This document shows positions 17,601-26,754 of a stretch of 64,000 nucleotides of DNA, piece by piece. This stretch comes from Bacteroidota bacterium (GTDB lineage: Bacteria > Bacteroidota > Bacteroidia > Bacteroidales > Lentimicrobiaceae): the NCBI GenBank assembly GCA_009773455.1, contig WSXU01000002.1, forward strand, positions 62,001 to 126,000, read 5' to 3'. The notes beneath the pieces were generated by a model, which was not told the DNA's origin, ran no database searches, and saw only the letters and a list, made by a program, of their open reading frames with translations. The position numbers were made by a program, and so were the translations under genes. Every line of letters begins with the position of its first letter. The stretch's first letter is position 1.

Positions 17601-20012
17601 CTATTCATATTTAAGCGATTTCACCGGATTTGCACCTGCTGCACGGTAGGCTTTGAAGACAATTGTGATAAAAGCTATTGATGTCAGTATTAAAACGGCT
17701 GAAACCATATGAATTGCACTGATTTCAATCCGGTAAGCAAACTGACTTAGCTGCTGTTCAAGAAGATAATTTGTTACCGGCAATGCGATTGCACCGGCAA
17801 TCACTACGAGCAGCATGTAATCGCGAATAAGTTGCGTAGTGATTTTCCAGACGGAGCCTCCCAGTACCCTTCTGATGCCAATGATCCTGGTTTTTTGCTC
17901 TATCAGAAGGGAGGTTAATCCAAAAAGTCCCAGAACGGACAACAACACTGAGATGGTTGTAAAATAAACAAATAAGGAGAACAGTTTCTGGTCATTTTTG
18001 TAACTATCAGCAGCAAATTCATCTGCTACAACCGGCTGGAAAGGCGTATCCGGAAAGTGATCGTGCCACTTATTCTCAATGAATTTCCTGACTGCTTGTT
18101 TATCGCTTTCAGCACAATAGCCAATCAGGAGCCCGCGGAACATCTCCGGATTCAGCACATAGATAGCGGGTTCAATCAAACTTCGCATAGAGAAGTAATG
18201 ATAATCATTGATTACTCCTATAACCACAGGTTTAAGCGTGGTATCAGCACCCATCACGGTCTTGAATTTCATACCCAAAGGATTTTCCCAGCCCAGCTTA
18301 CGTGCTGCAGCCTGATTGATGATTACCGCCCCCCCTTTATCTGAAGCTATTCTCCTGTCAAAATTACGGCCAGCCACAAATTTAACACCCATGGCTTCGA
18401 AAAAATCATAATCAACATATCCAAACCTCATAGTAAGTTTTGTCCTGGCAGAATCATCCACGAAAACCGGGCCCTGGCTACCGCTGACTCCATTCATAAA
18501 GGAACAACCTGACACTGTTCTTATTCGCGGATCCTTTAACAACTCGTTGCGAAGCGGCTCTGATTTACCTGCGCCATCATCGTCTCCGAAAAAGACAAAT
18601 ATTGCATCCCGGTAACTGATCCCCAGATCCTTGTTTTTCATATACCCGACCTGATCATTGATTACCATCACAGAAAACATCAGCCCAACCGAAATTATAA
18701 ACTGAAAGACAACAAGACCTTTGCTCAGGTAACCTGCTGAACTGCCTTTGATGCTTCCTCCTCCTTTGAGGACTTTTACAGGCTGGAATCTCGAAAGGTA
18801 GAAAGCAGGATAAGACCCAGCCGCAAGGCTGATAATGATTAATATTAAAAAAAGTCCGGCATTGAATATCCAATTGCCCCTGAAATCAATATGAAAATCC
18901 GTGGCCAGCAGCTTGTTCATTTCAGGAAGTGCAAGTTCGACAAATCCGACCGCAATAAAAATTGCCAGCAGTGTCAGCAACAAAGACTCACTGATGAACT
19001 GATAGACCAGACTCAGACGATCGGCACCCAGTACTTTTCTTATTCCCACTTCCCTGGCTCTTTTGACTGACCTGGCAATGGAAATATTTATAAAGTTGAC
19101 ACAAGCAACCAGCAGAATCAACACTGCTATGACAATGAATACAATCACAAGGTTAATATCTCCGGCAGCAGAAACATTCTGAAATTTAATGTGTTGCGAA
19201 TCAAGATAGACCTCATTCAGAGGTTGAAGATACATTTCGAGGAACTCCCACCCTTCTTCTTTACTGAAGACATTCTTTTTAAGAAACTCCGGAAATTTCT
19301 CCTCTATTGTTTGCCTGGATTCCGGCTTATCCAGTTCAATGTAGGTTATCAAAGAGTTTGAACCCCATCCTTTCATCCATTCAAAATCAGCCAGATTCTC
19401 TACAGAGGAGATTGAGACCAGAATATCAAAAAACAGGTGTGTTTGCTCCGGCTGATCCTTCATGATACCTGTAATCACAAAACTCCTTTTGCCGAGCATC
19501 ATTGATCGGCCAATCACAGATACGGAACTCCCGAAATACTTTTTGACTGATTTTTCTGAAAGAACCACTGACATCGGTCTTGAGAGAGCCGTTGAAGGAT
19601 CTCCCTGCAAAAATCCGATATTGAACATACTGATCACCGATGGATCGGTATAGTATAGGCCACGTTCCCTGAAATTCTTGTTACCAAAGCTTACAACCTG
19701 GATATCAAATCCGGGCATAAATCTGACAGCATCAACTACCTGCGGAAAATCGGTTTTTAATGCTTCCGCCAACGGTCCCATTGTAATGGCGACATGTTGC
19801 TCACCCACACCGGGTTCATTCTGAATTTCTACAACCCTGAAAAGGTTATCCCGTTTACTAAGGTGTTTATCAAAACCGGTTTCATACTGAACATAAAGCG
19901 CTATTAAGAGAAATGCAGCGATTCCAACAGAGAGACCAATGAGGTTGATCAGGGCGTAATACTTCTGTCGCAGAAGGCTACGCACCGCGGTAGTCAGGAA
20001 GTTTGAGATCAT
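17601..20012 (-). CDS. ABC transporter permease, MacB/FtsX family (eight-TM type)
   Basis: An 803-residue permease with two MacB_PCD/FtsX units. The N-terminal TM ('YYALINLIGLSVGIAAFLLIALYV') precedes a large periplasmic domain (about 45-280); an FtsX core with 'SIARSVKRAREVGIRKVLGA' follows, then a second TM ('LSKGLVVFQFIISVGLMFSVMVI'), a second periplasmic domain and a C-terminal FtsX core with 'EQKTRIIGIRRVLGGS'. Bacteroidota encode many such double-length permeases, usually with a LolD/MacB-type ATPase and a membrane-fusion adaptor, as here. These act as mechanotransducers or exporters of peptides, lipids or antimicrobials; the substrate here is unknown. Last gene of the operon that starts at 22047. 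Confidence 0.88.
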   Translation of the reverse strand: MISNFLTTAVRSLLRQKYYALINLIGLSVGIAAFLLIALYVQYETGFDKHLSKRDNLFRVVEIQNEPGVGEQHVAITMGPLAEALKTDFPQVVDAVRFMPGFDIQVVSFGNKNFRERGLYYTDPSVISMFNIGFLQGDPSTALSRPMSVVLSEKSVKKYFGSSVSVIGRSMMLGKRSFVITGIMKDQPEQTHLFFDILVSISSVENLADFEWMKGWGSNSLITYIELDKPESRQTIEEKFPEFLKKNVFSKEEGWEFLEMYLQPLNEVYLDSQHIKFQNVSAAGDINLVIVFIVIAVLILLVACVNFINISIARSVKRAREVGIRKVLGADRLSLVYQFISESLLLTLLAIFIAVGFVELALPEMNKLLATDFHIDFRGNWIFNAGLFLILIIISLAAGSYPAFYLSRFQPVKVLKGGGSIKGSSAGYLSKGLVVFQFIISVGLMFSVMVINDQVGYMKNKDLGISYRDAIFVFFGDDDGAGKSEPLRNELLKDPRIRTVSGCSFMNGVSGSQGPVFVDDSARTKLTMRFGYVDYDFFEAMGVKFVAGRNFDRRIASDKGGAVIINQAAARKLGWENPLGMKFKTVMGADTTLKPVVIGVINDYHYFSMRSLIEPAIYVLNPEMFRGLLIGYCAESDKQAVRKFIENKWHDHFPDTPFQPVVADEFAADSYKNDQKLFSLFVYFTTISVLLSVLGLFGLTSLLIEQKTRIIGIRRVLGGSVWKITTQLIRDYMLLVVIAGAIALPVTNYLLEQQLSQFAYRIEISAIHMVSAVLILTSIAFITIVFKAYRAAGANPVKSLKYE

Positions 20013-20060
20013 TCAAAAAATTTGTGATTGATTTGATCTAAAAAGGAAACGGAAAATCTA

Positions 20061-20762
20061 TCAGATCACCGGCATTTCGGACCGACCGGATTTTATATTT
20101 TCATTGATGATCTGTCCATCAAAGAGGCGGATGATGCGCTGAGCGTATTCAGCATCACGCTGTGAATGTGTTACCATGATGATCGTGGTACCTCCCTGGT
20201 TTAGTGAGGCCAGCAGGTTCATAACTTCTTCTCCGTGAGCAGAGTCCAGGTTCCCGGTTGGCTCATCGGCCAGAATCAGGTGAGGGTTTGCAACCACAGC
20301 CCTGGCCACAGCTACCCTTTGCTGCTGACCACCTGATAACTGCAAAGGAAAATGCTTCCGTCTGTGGGTTATCTGCATCTGTTCAAGCGCCGATTCCACT
20401 CTTTTCTTCCTTTCAGATGAACTCATACCAAGGTATATCAATGGCAATTCCACATTTTCATAAACATTTAATTCATCGATCAGATTGAAGTTCTGGAATA
20501 CAAAACCGATGTTCTGTTTCCTTGAATTGGCCCGCTGTTTTTCAGAAAATCTTGAAACTTCACTGCCCAGGAAAAAATATTCTCCTTCTGATGGATTATC
20601 AAGTAATCCGAGAATGTTCAGCAGGGTAGATTTCCCACAGCCCGAGGGCCCCATGATGGCAACAAATTCGCCTTTCTTTATTTCAAATGAAACCTTATTC
20701 AGGGCAGTGGTTTCAACTTCATCTGTCCTGAAAATTTTAGTTAGGTTGACTGTTCTGATCAT
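20061..20762 (-). CDS. ABC transporter ATP-binding protein, MacB/LolD-like
   Basis: A 233-residue ATPase with every key motif: Walker A 'GPSGCGKST' (38-46), Q-loop region 'FVFQNFNLIDELN', signature 'LSGGQQQR' (142-149), Walker B 'LILADEPTG' and the switch His in 'MVTHSQ'. It is the stand-alone nucleotide-binding subunit for the permease 48 bases downstream; the adaptor gene lies 31 bases upstream. Confidence 0.93.
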   Translation of the reverse strand: MIRTVNLTKIFRTDEVETTALNKVSFEIKKGEFVAIMGPSGCGKSTLLNILGLLDNPSEGEYFFLGSEVSRFSEKQRANSRKQNIGFVFQNFNLIDELNVYENVELPLIYLGMSSSERKKRVESALEQMQITHRRKHFPLQLSGGQQQRVAVARAVVANPHLILADEPTGNLDSAHGEEVMNLLASLNQGGTTIIMVTHSQRDAEYAQRIIRLFDGQIINENIKSGRSEMPVI

Positions 20763-20793
20763 CGTTGTTAATATTAAGCGTTTGAAGTCATTG

Positions 20794-22047
20794 TTAGTTT
20801 CTGAAGATTAATTTTTCCTTTCCCCCGAAAGAATCGTATGAAGATATAATCACCTGTTCCCCTGGTTGCAACCCTTCCAGTAATTCATAATGGCTTGTGT
20901 TTTGCCGGCCTATTTTTATACTCCGTTTGATCGCAAAGGAGCCGGAAGGATCGACAACATAAATCCAGTTACCACCGGTTTCCTGAAAAAAACCGCCCCT
21001 TCGGATAATCAGTGCATCATTGGCTCCTGAGAACTGAATCCGGAGCTGGACAGTCTGACCACGCTTGATATCTTTGGGCTCAGGTCCGTTGAATAAAAGA
21101 TCTACCTGAAATGACCCGTTGGTAACATCGGTATATATTTTGCTTATCCGCAGACTGTATACTTTACCACCCAGATCGAATTCAGCAGACTGGCCAATAA
21201 AAACCCTTGAAATATATCTTTCATCAATTCCGGCCCGTAGTTTGAATCCATCCATCAGATCGATCTGTCCGAGGTGTTCGCCCGATGACTTCGTTTCACC
21301 AATTTCAACAATGAATGAAGATAATTTCCCATCGGCAGGAGATTTAATGGTCATATTGTCCATATTCCGCCTCAGCAGGGATAGATTGTTGTTCATTCGA
21401 TCCATGGACGAGCTTATCTGATTACCTTGTGCCACACCTGATATTGAATCAAGCTTTCTTAGCCTGAGTGTAATCTCCAGTTGCTTTAGTGAATAATCAA
21501 AGTCGCGTTTGGCATCCTCAAATTCCTTCAGCGAAATCAGCTTGTCACTAAAAAACTGCTCCTTCCGATGAAAATCGGTTTTAATTCTGTCGATTTCATA
21601 CTGAAGCTGAATTATTTCCTTTTGCCTGGTATACCGCAACTGCTCAAGACTTATGCGGGTATTTGACAGATTATTGATTGCATCATACATCCGGGTTTCC
21701 TGATCCATATAACTAAGTTCCATATTGGCATTGGCCAGCTTTAGAATCGGATCGCCCTTCCTGAGAATGGCTCCGTCCTCAACAAAAACTTCTTCAACAA
21801 TACCACCCTGAACTGCATCAATAAAAATTGTGTTACGGGGAAAAACAACACCATCAACAGGAATGAATTCCTGAAACTTGCCTTTTTCCACCACTGCGAT
21901 TGTTAGCTGATCTTTATCGACATACAGGCTGCTCCGGTTGTCCCTGAAAAACAACATCCAGGCAAGTAAAACCAGAAATAAGGTAATTCCACCAATTGCC
22001 AGCAATTTCCCGGGAGTCCATTTTTTCTTTTCAATTATCCTGTCCAT
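20794..22047 (-). CDS. Efflux periplasmic adaptor (HlyD/MacA-type membrane-fusion protein)
   Basis: A 417-residue adaptor with one N-terminal membrane anchor ('LLAIGGITLFLVLLAWMLFF'), a barrel-sandwich region ('GGIVEEVFVEDGAILRKGDPILKL' type lipoyl half), a long alpha-hairpin (about 105-235, including 'LKEFEDAKRDFDYSLKQLEIT') and the second lipoyl half ('IKSPADGKLSSFIVEIGE'), followed by beta-barrel and membrane-proximal domains. The inner-membrane partners are the two ABC genes downstream; an outer-membrane TolC-like channel is not in the window. It is the first gene of the operon, with a sigma-54 promoter 29 bases upstream. Confidence 0.9.
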   Translation of the reverse strand: MDRIIEKKKWTPGKLLAIGGITLFLVLLAWMLFFRDNRSSLYVDKDQLTIAVVEKGKFQEFIPVDGVVFPRNTIFIDAVQGGIVEEVFVEDGAILRKGDPILKLANANMELSYMDQETRMYDAINNLSNTRISLEQLRYTRQKEIIQLQYEIDRIKTDFHRKEQFFSDKLISLKEFEDAKRDFDYSLKQLEITLRLRKLDSISGVAQGNQISSSMDRMNNNLSLLRRNMDNMTIKSPADGKLSSFIVEIGETKSSGEHLGQIDLMDGFKLRAGIDERYISRVFIGQSAEFDLGGKVYSLRISKIYTDVTNGSFQVDLLFNGPEPKDIKRGQTVQLRIQFSGANDALIIRRGGFFQETGGNWIYVVDPSGSFAIKRSIKIGRQNTSHYELLEGLQPGEQVIISSYDSFGGKEKLIFRN

Positions 22048-22350
22048 GTAACGATATTATTACCTGATCCAACCTAGCCAATATTGTGCCACGATAGGTA
22101 CAGGCCTGTTTGACAATTACTTAGAATATTTTACAAATTATTAACAATTAGATCATGTTCAAAGCCGTTCTTATACTTGTCCATTTCCGAACATTGTTAG
22201 TATATTAGCTGATCAAACCTACATGAATTTATGCTAATTCACAAATAACGGCTAAACATTTCATTGGCTTTCCTCTGGCTGATCAGTTCATTATAATTTT
22301 TGAGGAAATGCAGAAAAAGAACACGCTTAGGTAAAATAAACAACATTACC
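22048..22350. other. Divergent control region, efflux operon versus two-component system
   Basis: 303 bases between divergent starts. It holds the sigma-54 promoter at 22076-22091 and two copies of GCTGATCA (22208-22215 and 22278-22285), 70 bases apart, about 120-210 bases upstream of the sigma-54 promoter, a plausible enhancer distance. A TGTTC...GAACA pair lies at about 22156-22195. No gene is seen. Confidence 0.5.
22076..22091 (-). promoter_or_regulatory. Sigma-54 promoter of the efflux operon
   Basis: On the minus strand the sequence is TGGCACAATATTGGCT: GG, exactly ten bases, then GC, with the full TGGCAC of the -24 element. The consensus is TGGCAC-N5-TTGCW; only the TTGC part is altered (TTGGC). 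Start of transcription would fall near 22066, giving a leader of about 20 bases. Confidence 0.75.
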
Positions 22351-23730
22351 ATGAATAAAATAGAAGCCAGGATTCTGATTGTCGATGATGATCAGGATGT
22401 TCTACTTGCAGCAAAATTATTCCTCAAGCAGCATTTTACAGTTGTCCATACTGAAAAAAACCCTGAGAATCTGCCGGCATTGTTAAAGAACGACAGCTAT
22501 GATCTGATTCTTCTAGATATGAATTTTTCACGTGACGCTACCAGCGGCAAGGAAGGGTTCCACTGGTTGAATAAGATAATAGAAATCGATCCCCTTGCTG
22601 TGGTTATTTTCATCACAGGTTACGGAGATATAGAACTTGCCGTGCAGGGTATCAAGGAAGGAGCAACCAACTTCATACTCAAACCATGGGACAATAAGAA
22701 ATTGTTGGGAACCATTACCGCGAACCTGAAAGTGCGTCATTCAAAGGAAGAAATAGAAGACCTGCGCAGCAAGCAGAAGGTCCTGATAGCCAATCAGGAC
22801 CAGGCTTATGGAAGTCTGATCGGACAATCTGTTCCGATGCAGAAGGTAATGGCAACCGTCGAAAAAGTAGCAAAAACTGAAGCAAATGTCCTGATCCTGG
22901 GTGAGAATGGTACAGGAAAAGAATTGATTGCCAGGGCTATACACAGGGCATCAGCACGAAAGGATGAAGTATTTATCAGTGTCGATCTGGGTGCCATCAG
23001 TGAAACCTTGTTTGAAAGCGAACTGTTTGGTTTTAAGAAAGGAGCCTTTACCGATGCCAAGGAAGACCGGGCCGGCAGATTTGAAGCAGCCAATAAGGGC
23101 ACTATATTCCTGGATGAAATAGGAAATCTTTCGTTTAACCTTCAATCGAAATTGCTCAGTGTAGTTCAGAACCGGAAAGTAGTCAGGCTTGGAACCAACC
23201 GTGAAATCCCGATTGATGTCAGGCTTATCTGTGCCACCAATATGCCTCTCTATCAAATGGTTAACGAGAGTAAATTCCGGCAGGATCTACTCTACAGAAT
23301 CAATACTGTAGAAATTCATCTCCCGCCTTTGCGTGAAAGATTTGAAGATATTCCGCTTTTGGCAGAGCATTTTCTGACCATTTACTGCAAAAAATATAAA
23401 ATGCCACTGAAGCGGATAAACCCGGCAACTTTCCGAAGACTGGAGAAACACACCTGGCCCGGCAATATCAGAGAACTTCAGCATGCAGTTGAGAGAGCTG
23501 TAATCCTCAGTGAGAGCAATATACTTATGCCACAGGACTTTTTCCTCTCACAAATTGATGACAACGACCAGTCGGATACCATCGATGATATCACCAACCT
23601 TGAAGAAAGGGAGAAGTTGCTGATCAGGAAGGTAATTGACAAACACGGTGGAAACATCAGCAAAGCTGCAAAAGAGTTGGGACTCACCAGGGCATCACTC
23701 TACAGAAGAATCGAAAAACATGGGCTTTAG
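22351..23730 (+). CDS. Sigma-54-dependent response regulator, NtrC family
   Basis: A 459-residue transcription activator. Receiver domain 1-125 with acidic pocket 'VDDD' (11-14), phosphoacceptor Asp56 ('LLDMNF') and the 'FITGYGD' and 'KPW' switch residues. AAA+ domain about 150-390 with Walker A 'GENGTGKE' (184-191), the sigma-54-contacting loop as 'GAFTDA' (231-236; the textbook form is GAFTGA), Walker B 'TIFLDEIGNL' and arginine-finger region 'FRQDLLYRIN'. Fis-type HTH at the end ('NISKAAKELGLTRASLYRRI'). I start at the ATG at 22351, because it leads straight into the receiver; the upstream TTG would add a 17-residue basic tail. Divergent from the operon it probably activates. Confidence 0.92.
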   Translation: MNKIEARILIVDDDQDVLLAAKLFLKQHFTVVHTEKNPENLPALLKNDSYDLILLDMNFSRDATSGKEGFHWLNKIIEIDPLAVVIFITGYGDIELAVQGIKEGATNFILKPWDNKKLLGTITANLKVRHSKEEIEDLRSKQKVLIANQDQAYGSLIGQSVPMQKVMATVEKVAKTEANVLILGENGTGKELIARAIHRASARKDEVFISVDLGAISETLFESELFGFKKGAFTDAKEDRAGRFEAANKGTIFLDEIGNLSFNLQSKLLSVVQNRKVVRLGTNREIPIDVRLICATNMPLYQMVNESKFRQDLLYRINTVEIHLPPLRERFEDIPLLAEHFLTIYCKKYKMPLKRINPATFRRLEKHTWPGNIRELQHAVERAVILSESNILMPQDFFLSQIDDNDQSDTIDDITNLEEREKLLIRKVIDKHGGNISKAAKELGLTRASLYRRIEKHGL

Positions 23731-25075
23731 AAAATTCCGGCTATGGGTCTTCGTCAGGATCCTGCTGATTACAGCCAACCTGTTTTTACTCATCATATTG
23801 GTAAACAGGCAACAACATGAGATTACTTCGCTGTTAACAGGAATATTTGCAATTGTCCAGATTGGTGGACTTATTCACTATGTTGAACGAACAAACAGAA
23901 AACTTACCCAGTTTCTGGAGAGTATACGACATTCAGATTTCAGTACTTCATTCAGTGATAAAGGGCTGGGGCATAGTTTTGAAGGCCTGAACAGGGCTTT
24001 TAATGAAGTCATCCGTGAATTCAGAAAGAACAGGGCAGAAAAAGAAGAACACTACAATTACCTTTTAACGGTAGTGCAGCATGTCAGCATTGGTATCATT
24101 GCATTCAGGAAAGATGGCAAAGTTGACATTATCAACAATGCTGTAAAACGGTTGCTGAAAATCAACAACCTGATGCAGATTCAGGATTTATCATCTGTAA
24201 AACAGGAGCTTCCCGGACTTCTGCTGGGGATGAGTGCCGGAGACCGACAGTTAATCAAACTTGTAGTTGAAGATGAGCTTCAGCAACTTTCAGTTTATGC
24301 AACCGAGTTCCGGATGAGGGGTGAAGAATTCCTGCTTGTCTCCATTCAGAATATAAGTTCCGAACTGGAAGAAAAAGAAATCGAGTCATGGCAGAAACTG
24401 ATCAGGGTGCTAACCCATGAGATCATGAACTCAATCACTCCGATTTCATCACTTGCTTCAACGGTACAGGATCTGTTGCTTGAAGATGCTGAAGTAAACT
24501 TTCAATTACGTGAACTTGATGAGGATGATATAGAGAGCATTCAACAGGCACTTTCCACAATTCAAAACCGGAGCCAGGGATTGCTCACCTTTGTCGAAAC
24601 ATACCGAAACCTGACCCGGATTCCCAGGCCGAATTTCAGATATTTCCCCGTAAGAGAACTATTCGACAGGGCGCATGTTTTACTGAAACCCAAGATGGAT
24701 AAATACAGCATCACATGCAATGTCAGGGTTTTTCCCGAAGAACTTATGCTTACAGCGGATCCTGATCTGATAGATCAGGTGGTAATTAACCTGCTGCTTA
24801 ATGCTATTGATGCTGTGAAAGACGAGAGAATGCCTCAGATTTCAGTTACAGCATCCTTTAATGCCAATGGCAGACCATGCATCGACTTTGCTGATAATGG
24901 CACCGGAATTAAACCGGATATACTTGATAAGGTTTTTATGCCATTTTTCACCTCCAAAAAAGAAGGATCGGGGATCGGGTTAAGTTTATCGAGGCAGATC
25001 ATGCACCTGCACAAAGGAACCATCACTGTAAAATCAAAACCTGGAGAAGGGGCTGTTTTTACGCTCGTTTTCTGA
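23720..25075 (+). CDS. Sensor histidine kinase
   Basis: A 451-residue membrane kinase. Its ATG at 23720 overlaps the end of the regulator gene by 11 bases, so the two are translationally coupled and form a cognate pair. Two N-terminal TM segments ('VFVRILLITANLFLLIILV' and 'LLTGIFAIVQIGGLIHYV') with almost no periplasmic loop suggest sensing in the membrane or cytoplasm. A PAS-like domain follows (about 105-200). The H-box is 'LTHEIMNSITPI' with His233. The ATPase has the N-box 'NLLLNAIDAV', G1 'DNGTGI', F-box 'FMPFFTSKK' and G2 'GSGIGLSLS'. This is an NtrB/NtrY-like kinase. Signal unknown; efflux substrate or envelope stress is plausible. Confidence 0.92.
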   Translation: MGFRKFRLWVFVRILLITANLFLLIILVNRQQHEITSLLTGIFAIVQIGGLIHYVERTNRKLTQFLESIRHSDFSTSFSDKGLGHSFEGLNRAFNEVIREFRKNRAEKEEHYNYLLTVVQHVSIGIIAFRKDGKVDIINNAVKRLLKINNLMQIQDLSSVKQELPGLLLGMSAGDRQLIKLVVEDELQQLSVYATEFRMRGEEFLLVSIQNISSELEEKEIESWQKLIRVLTHEIMNSITPISSLASTVQDLLLEDAEVNFQLRELDEDDIESIQQALSTIQNRSQGLLTFVETYRNLTRIPRPNFRYFPVRELFDRAHVLLKPKMDKYSITCNVRVFPEELMLTADPDLIDQVVINLLLNAIDAVKDERMPQISVTASFNANGRPCIDFADNGTGIKPDILDKVFMPFFTSKKEGSGIGLSLSRQIMHLHKGTITVKSKPGEGAVFTLVF

Positions 25076-25129
25076 TTTCAGGTTCCATTAAACCTATAGG
25101 GCACTTTTTTTGTTAAAAGATCAGAAAAA

Positions 25130-25732
25130 ATGAATATCAAAACAGCATCAAACGATTTTCCGATATCGGATTTGCTTCGTGACCGATGGTCACCCCGGGC
25201 TTTTAATGGACTCCCGGTCGAAAACGAAAAGCTCAGGCGAATTTTCGAAGCAGCACGTTGGTCCCCTTCGGCTTCAAACCTACAACCCTGGAGATTCATC
25301 ATCGGAGAAAAAGGTTCTGTCACCTATGATAAAATATTCAGTACCCTGGTTGAATTCAACAAACTCTGGGCAGTTACAGCTCCAATACTGATGCTGTCAA
25401 TGACAAAAAAGACAAACAACAAAGAAGAACACAACAATTCAGCAGATTATGATCTGGGTCAGGCGGTTGCCAATCTGACTTTTCAGGCAACTGCTGAGGG
25501 TCTCTTTGTTCACCAGATGGGAGGGTTTAATGTCGCAGAAGCCGTGAAACTTTTCAATATACCTGAGCATTTTAGTGTTGCAACGGCAATTGCCGTTGGC
25601 TACCTGGGCAATCCGGAAGTTCTTCATGAAAATCTAAAAAAGATGGAAATCTCAAAAAGGGAGCGAATAAAAGCAAATGATTTTGTTTTTTGTGGAACTT
25701 TCGGACAAAACACAGAACTATTCAACCTGTAG
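25130..25732 (+). CDS. Nitroreductase-family FMN oxidoreductase
   Basis: A 200-residue flavoprotein. The N-terminal 'RWSPRAFNGLPV' and 'EAARWSPSASNLQPWRFI' are the typical FMN-phosphate and substrate-channel motifs, and 'QATAEGLFVHQMGGF' and 'VATAIAVGYLGNPE' complete the fold. Such enzymes use NAD(P)H to reduce quinones, nitro compounds or similar acceptors in the cytoplasm; the natural substrate is not predictable. It lies nine bases before the glutaminyl cyclase gene on the same strand. Confidence 0.9.
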   Translation: MNIKTASNDFPISDLLRDRWSPRAFNGLPVENEKLRRIFEAARWSPSASNLQPWRFIIGEKGSVTYDKIFSTLVEFNKLWAVTAPILMLSMTKKTNNKEEHNNSADYDLGQAVANLTFQATAEGLFVHQMGGFNVAEAVKLFNIPEHFSVATAIAVGYLGNPEVLHENLKKMEISKRERIKANDFVFCGTFGQNTELFNL

Positions 25733-25741
25733 TAAATCTCC

Positions 25742-26749
25742 ATGAAAAAAAATAAACTGATCGCGAAACTGACAATTGTCCTCTTTGTCATAACACTGTC
25801 TGGATGTCAGAACAATACCAATACCACAGTAACGGATGAAAACAAAGCCGTTGAAGCTAAAAATGTATTTGTCCCTGAATTTAATGCCGATTCTGCTTAC
25901 AAAAACATAGAAAGACAACTTGCATTTGGACCAAGAGTGCCCAACACAACTGCTCATAAAGCTTGTGCTTTATGGCTTGAAGCATCTTTCAGGCGTTTTA
26001 CGCCCAATGTAATTGTTCAACAGGCAAAACTGCGCGCATTTGACGGCACAATGCTCGATTCGAAAAACATCATTGCCAGTTTCAATCCGGATAACACTTC
26101 CAGGGTATTGTTGTGTTCACATTGGGACTCAAGGCCATGGGCTGACCATGATCCTGATCCGGCCAACCGAAAGAAACCGGTTCCTGCTGCCAACGATGGA
26201 GCCAGCGGTGTCGGAGTCCTGCTTGAAATCGCAAGGCAACTGAGCCTTCACGACCCGGGGCTTGGAGTCGACATTGTCCTGTTTGATGCAGAAGACTATG
26301 GCGAACCACAGGAATTACAAGGCACCAATGAAGATTCATGGGCGCTTGGGTCCCAATACTGGTCTAAAAATCCACATATACCTGGATATATGGCCCGGTT
26401 TGGGATTTTACTGGATATGGTCGGAGCGGAGGGTGCAACTTTTACAATGGAAGGAACTTCTATGTATTATGCTCCGGATATAATGCGCAGGGTATGGGAT
26501 GTCGCCGACCGGCTCGGACATGGCAGTTATTTCTCAACAAAGAAAACCGGTGGAATAACCGATGATCATCTTTATGTCAATCAGATTCTTGGCATTCCCA
26601 CCATTGATATCATTGATTACGATCAGGACAGGGAGAAGGGATTTTTCAAATACTGGCACACCGTAGATGATGACATGAAAAACATAAGCAAAGAAACACT
26701 CCGGGCTGTTGGACATACAGTCATGACGGTTGTTTATGAGTCAAAATAA
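25742..26749 (+). CDS. Glutaminyl-peptide cyclotransferase, M28-family lipoprotein
   Basis: A 335-residue periplasmic lipoprotein ('VITLSGC', Cys22) of the type II glutaminyl cyclase branch of M28. Metal and active-site elements: 'CSHWDSRPWAD' (125-135), 'ANDGASGVGVLLE' with Asp152, 'FDAEDYGE' with Glu184-Asp185 in the place of the catalytic Glu and metal-binding acid, 'ITDDHLYVN' and 'YWHTVDDD'. The 'RPWADHDPDP' insertion is characteristic of the bacterial cyclases rather than aminopeptidases. It turns N-terminal Gln of exported proteins into pyroglutamate after signal-peptide removal. Ten secreted proteins in this window expose Gln this way. The DHFR-like gene follows after five bases. Confidence 0.85.
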   Translation: MKKNKLIAKLTIVLFVITLSGCQNNTNTTVTDENKAVEAKNVFVPEFNADSAYKNIERQLAFGPRVPNTTAHKACALWLEASFRRFTPNVIVQQAKLRAFDGTMLDSKNIIASFNPDNTSRVLLCSHWDSRPWADHDPDPANRKKPVPAANDGASGVGVLLEIARQLSLHDPGLGVDIVLFDAEDYGEPQELQGTNEDSWALGSQYWSKNPHIPGYMARFGILLDMVGAEGATFTMEGTSMYYAPDIMRRVWDVADRLGHGSYFSTKKTGGITDDHLYVNQILGIPTIDIIDYDQDREKGFFKYWHTVDDDMKNISKETLRAVGHTVMTVVYESK

Positions 26750-26754
26750 CATAC

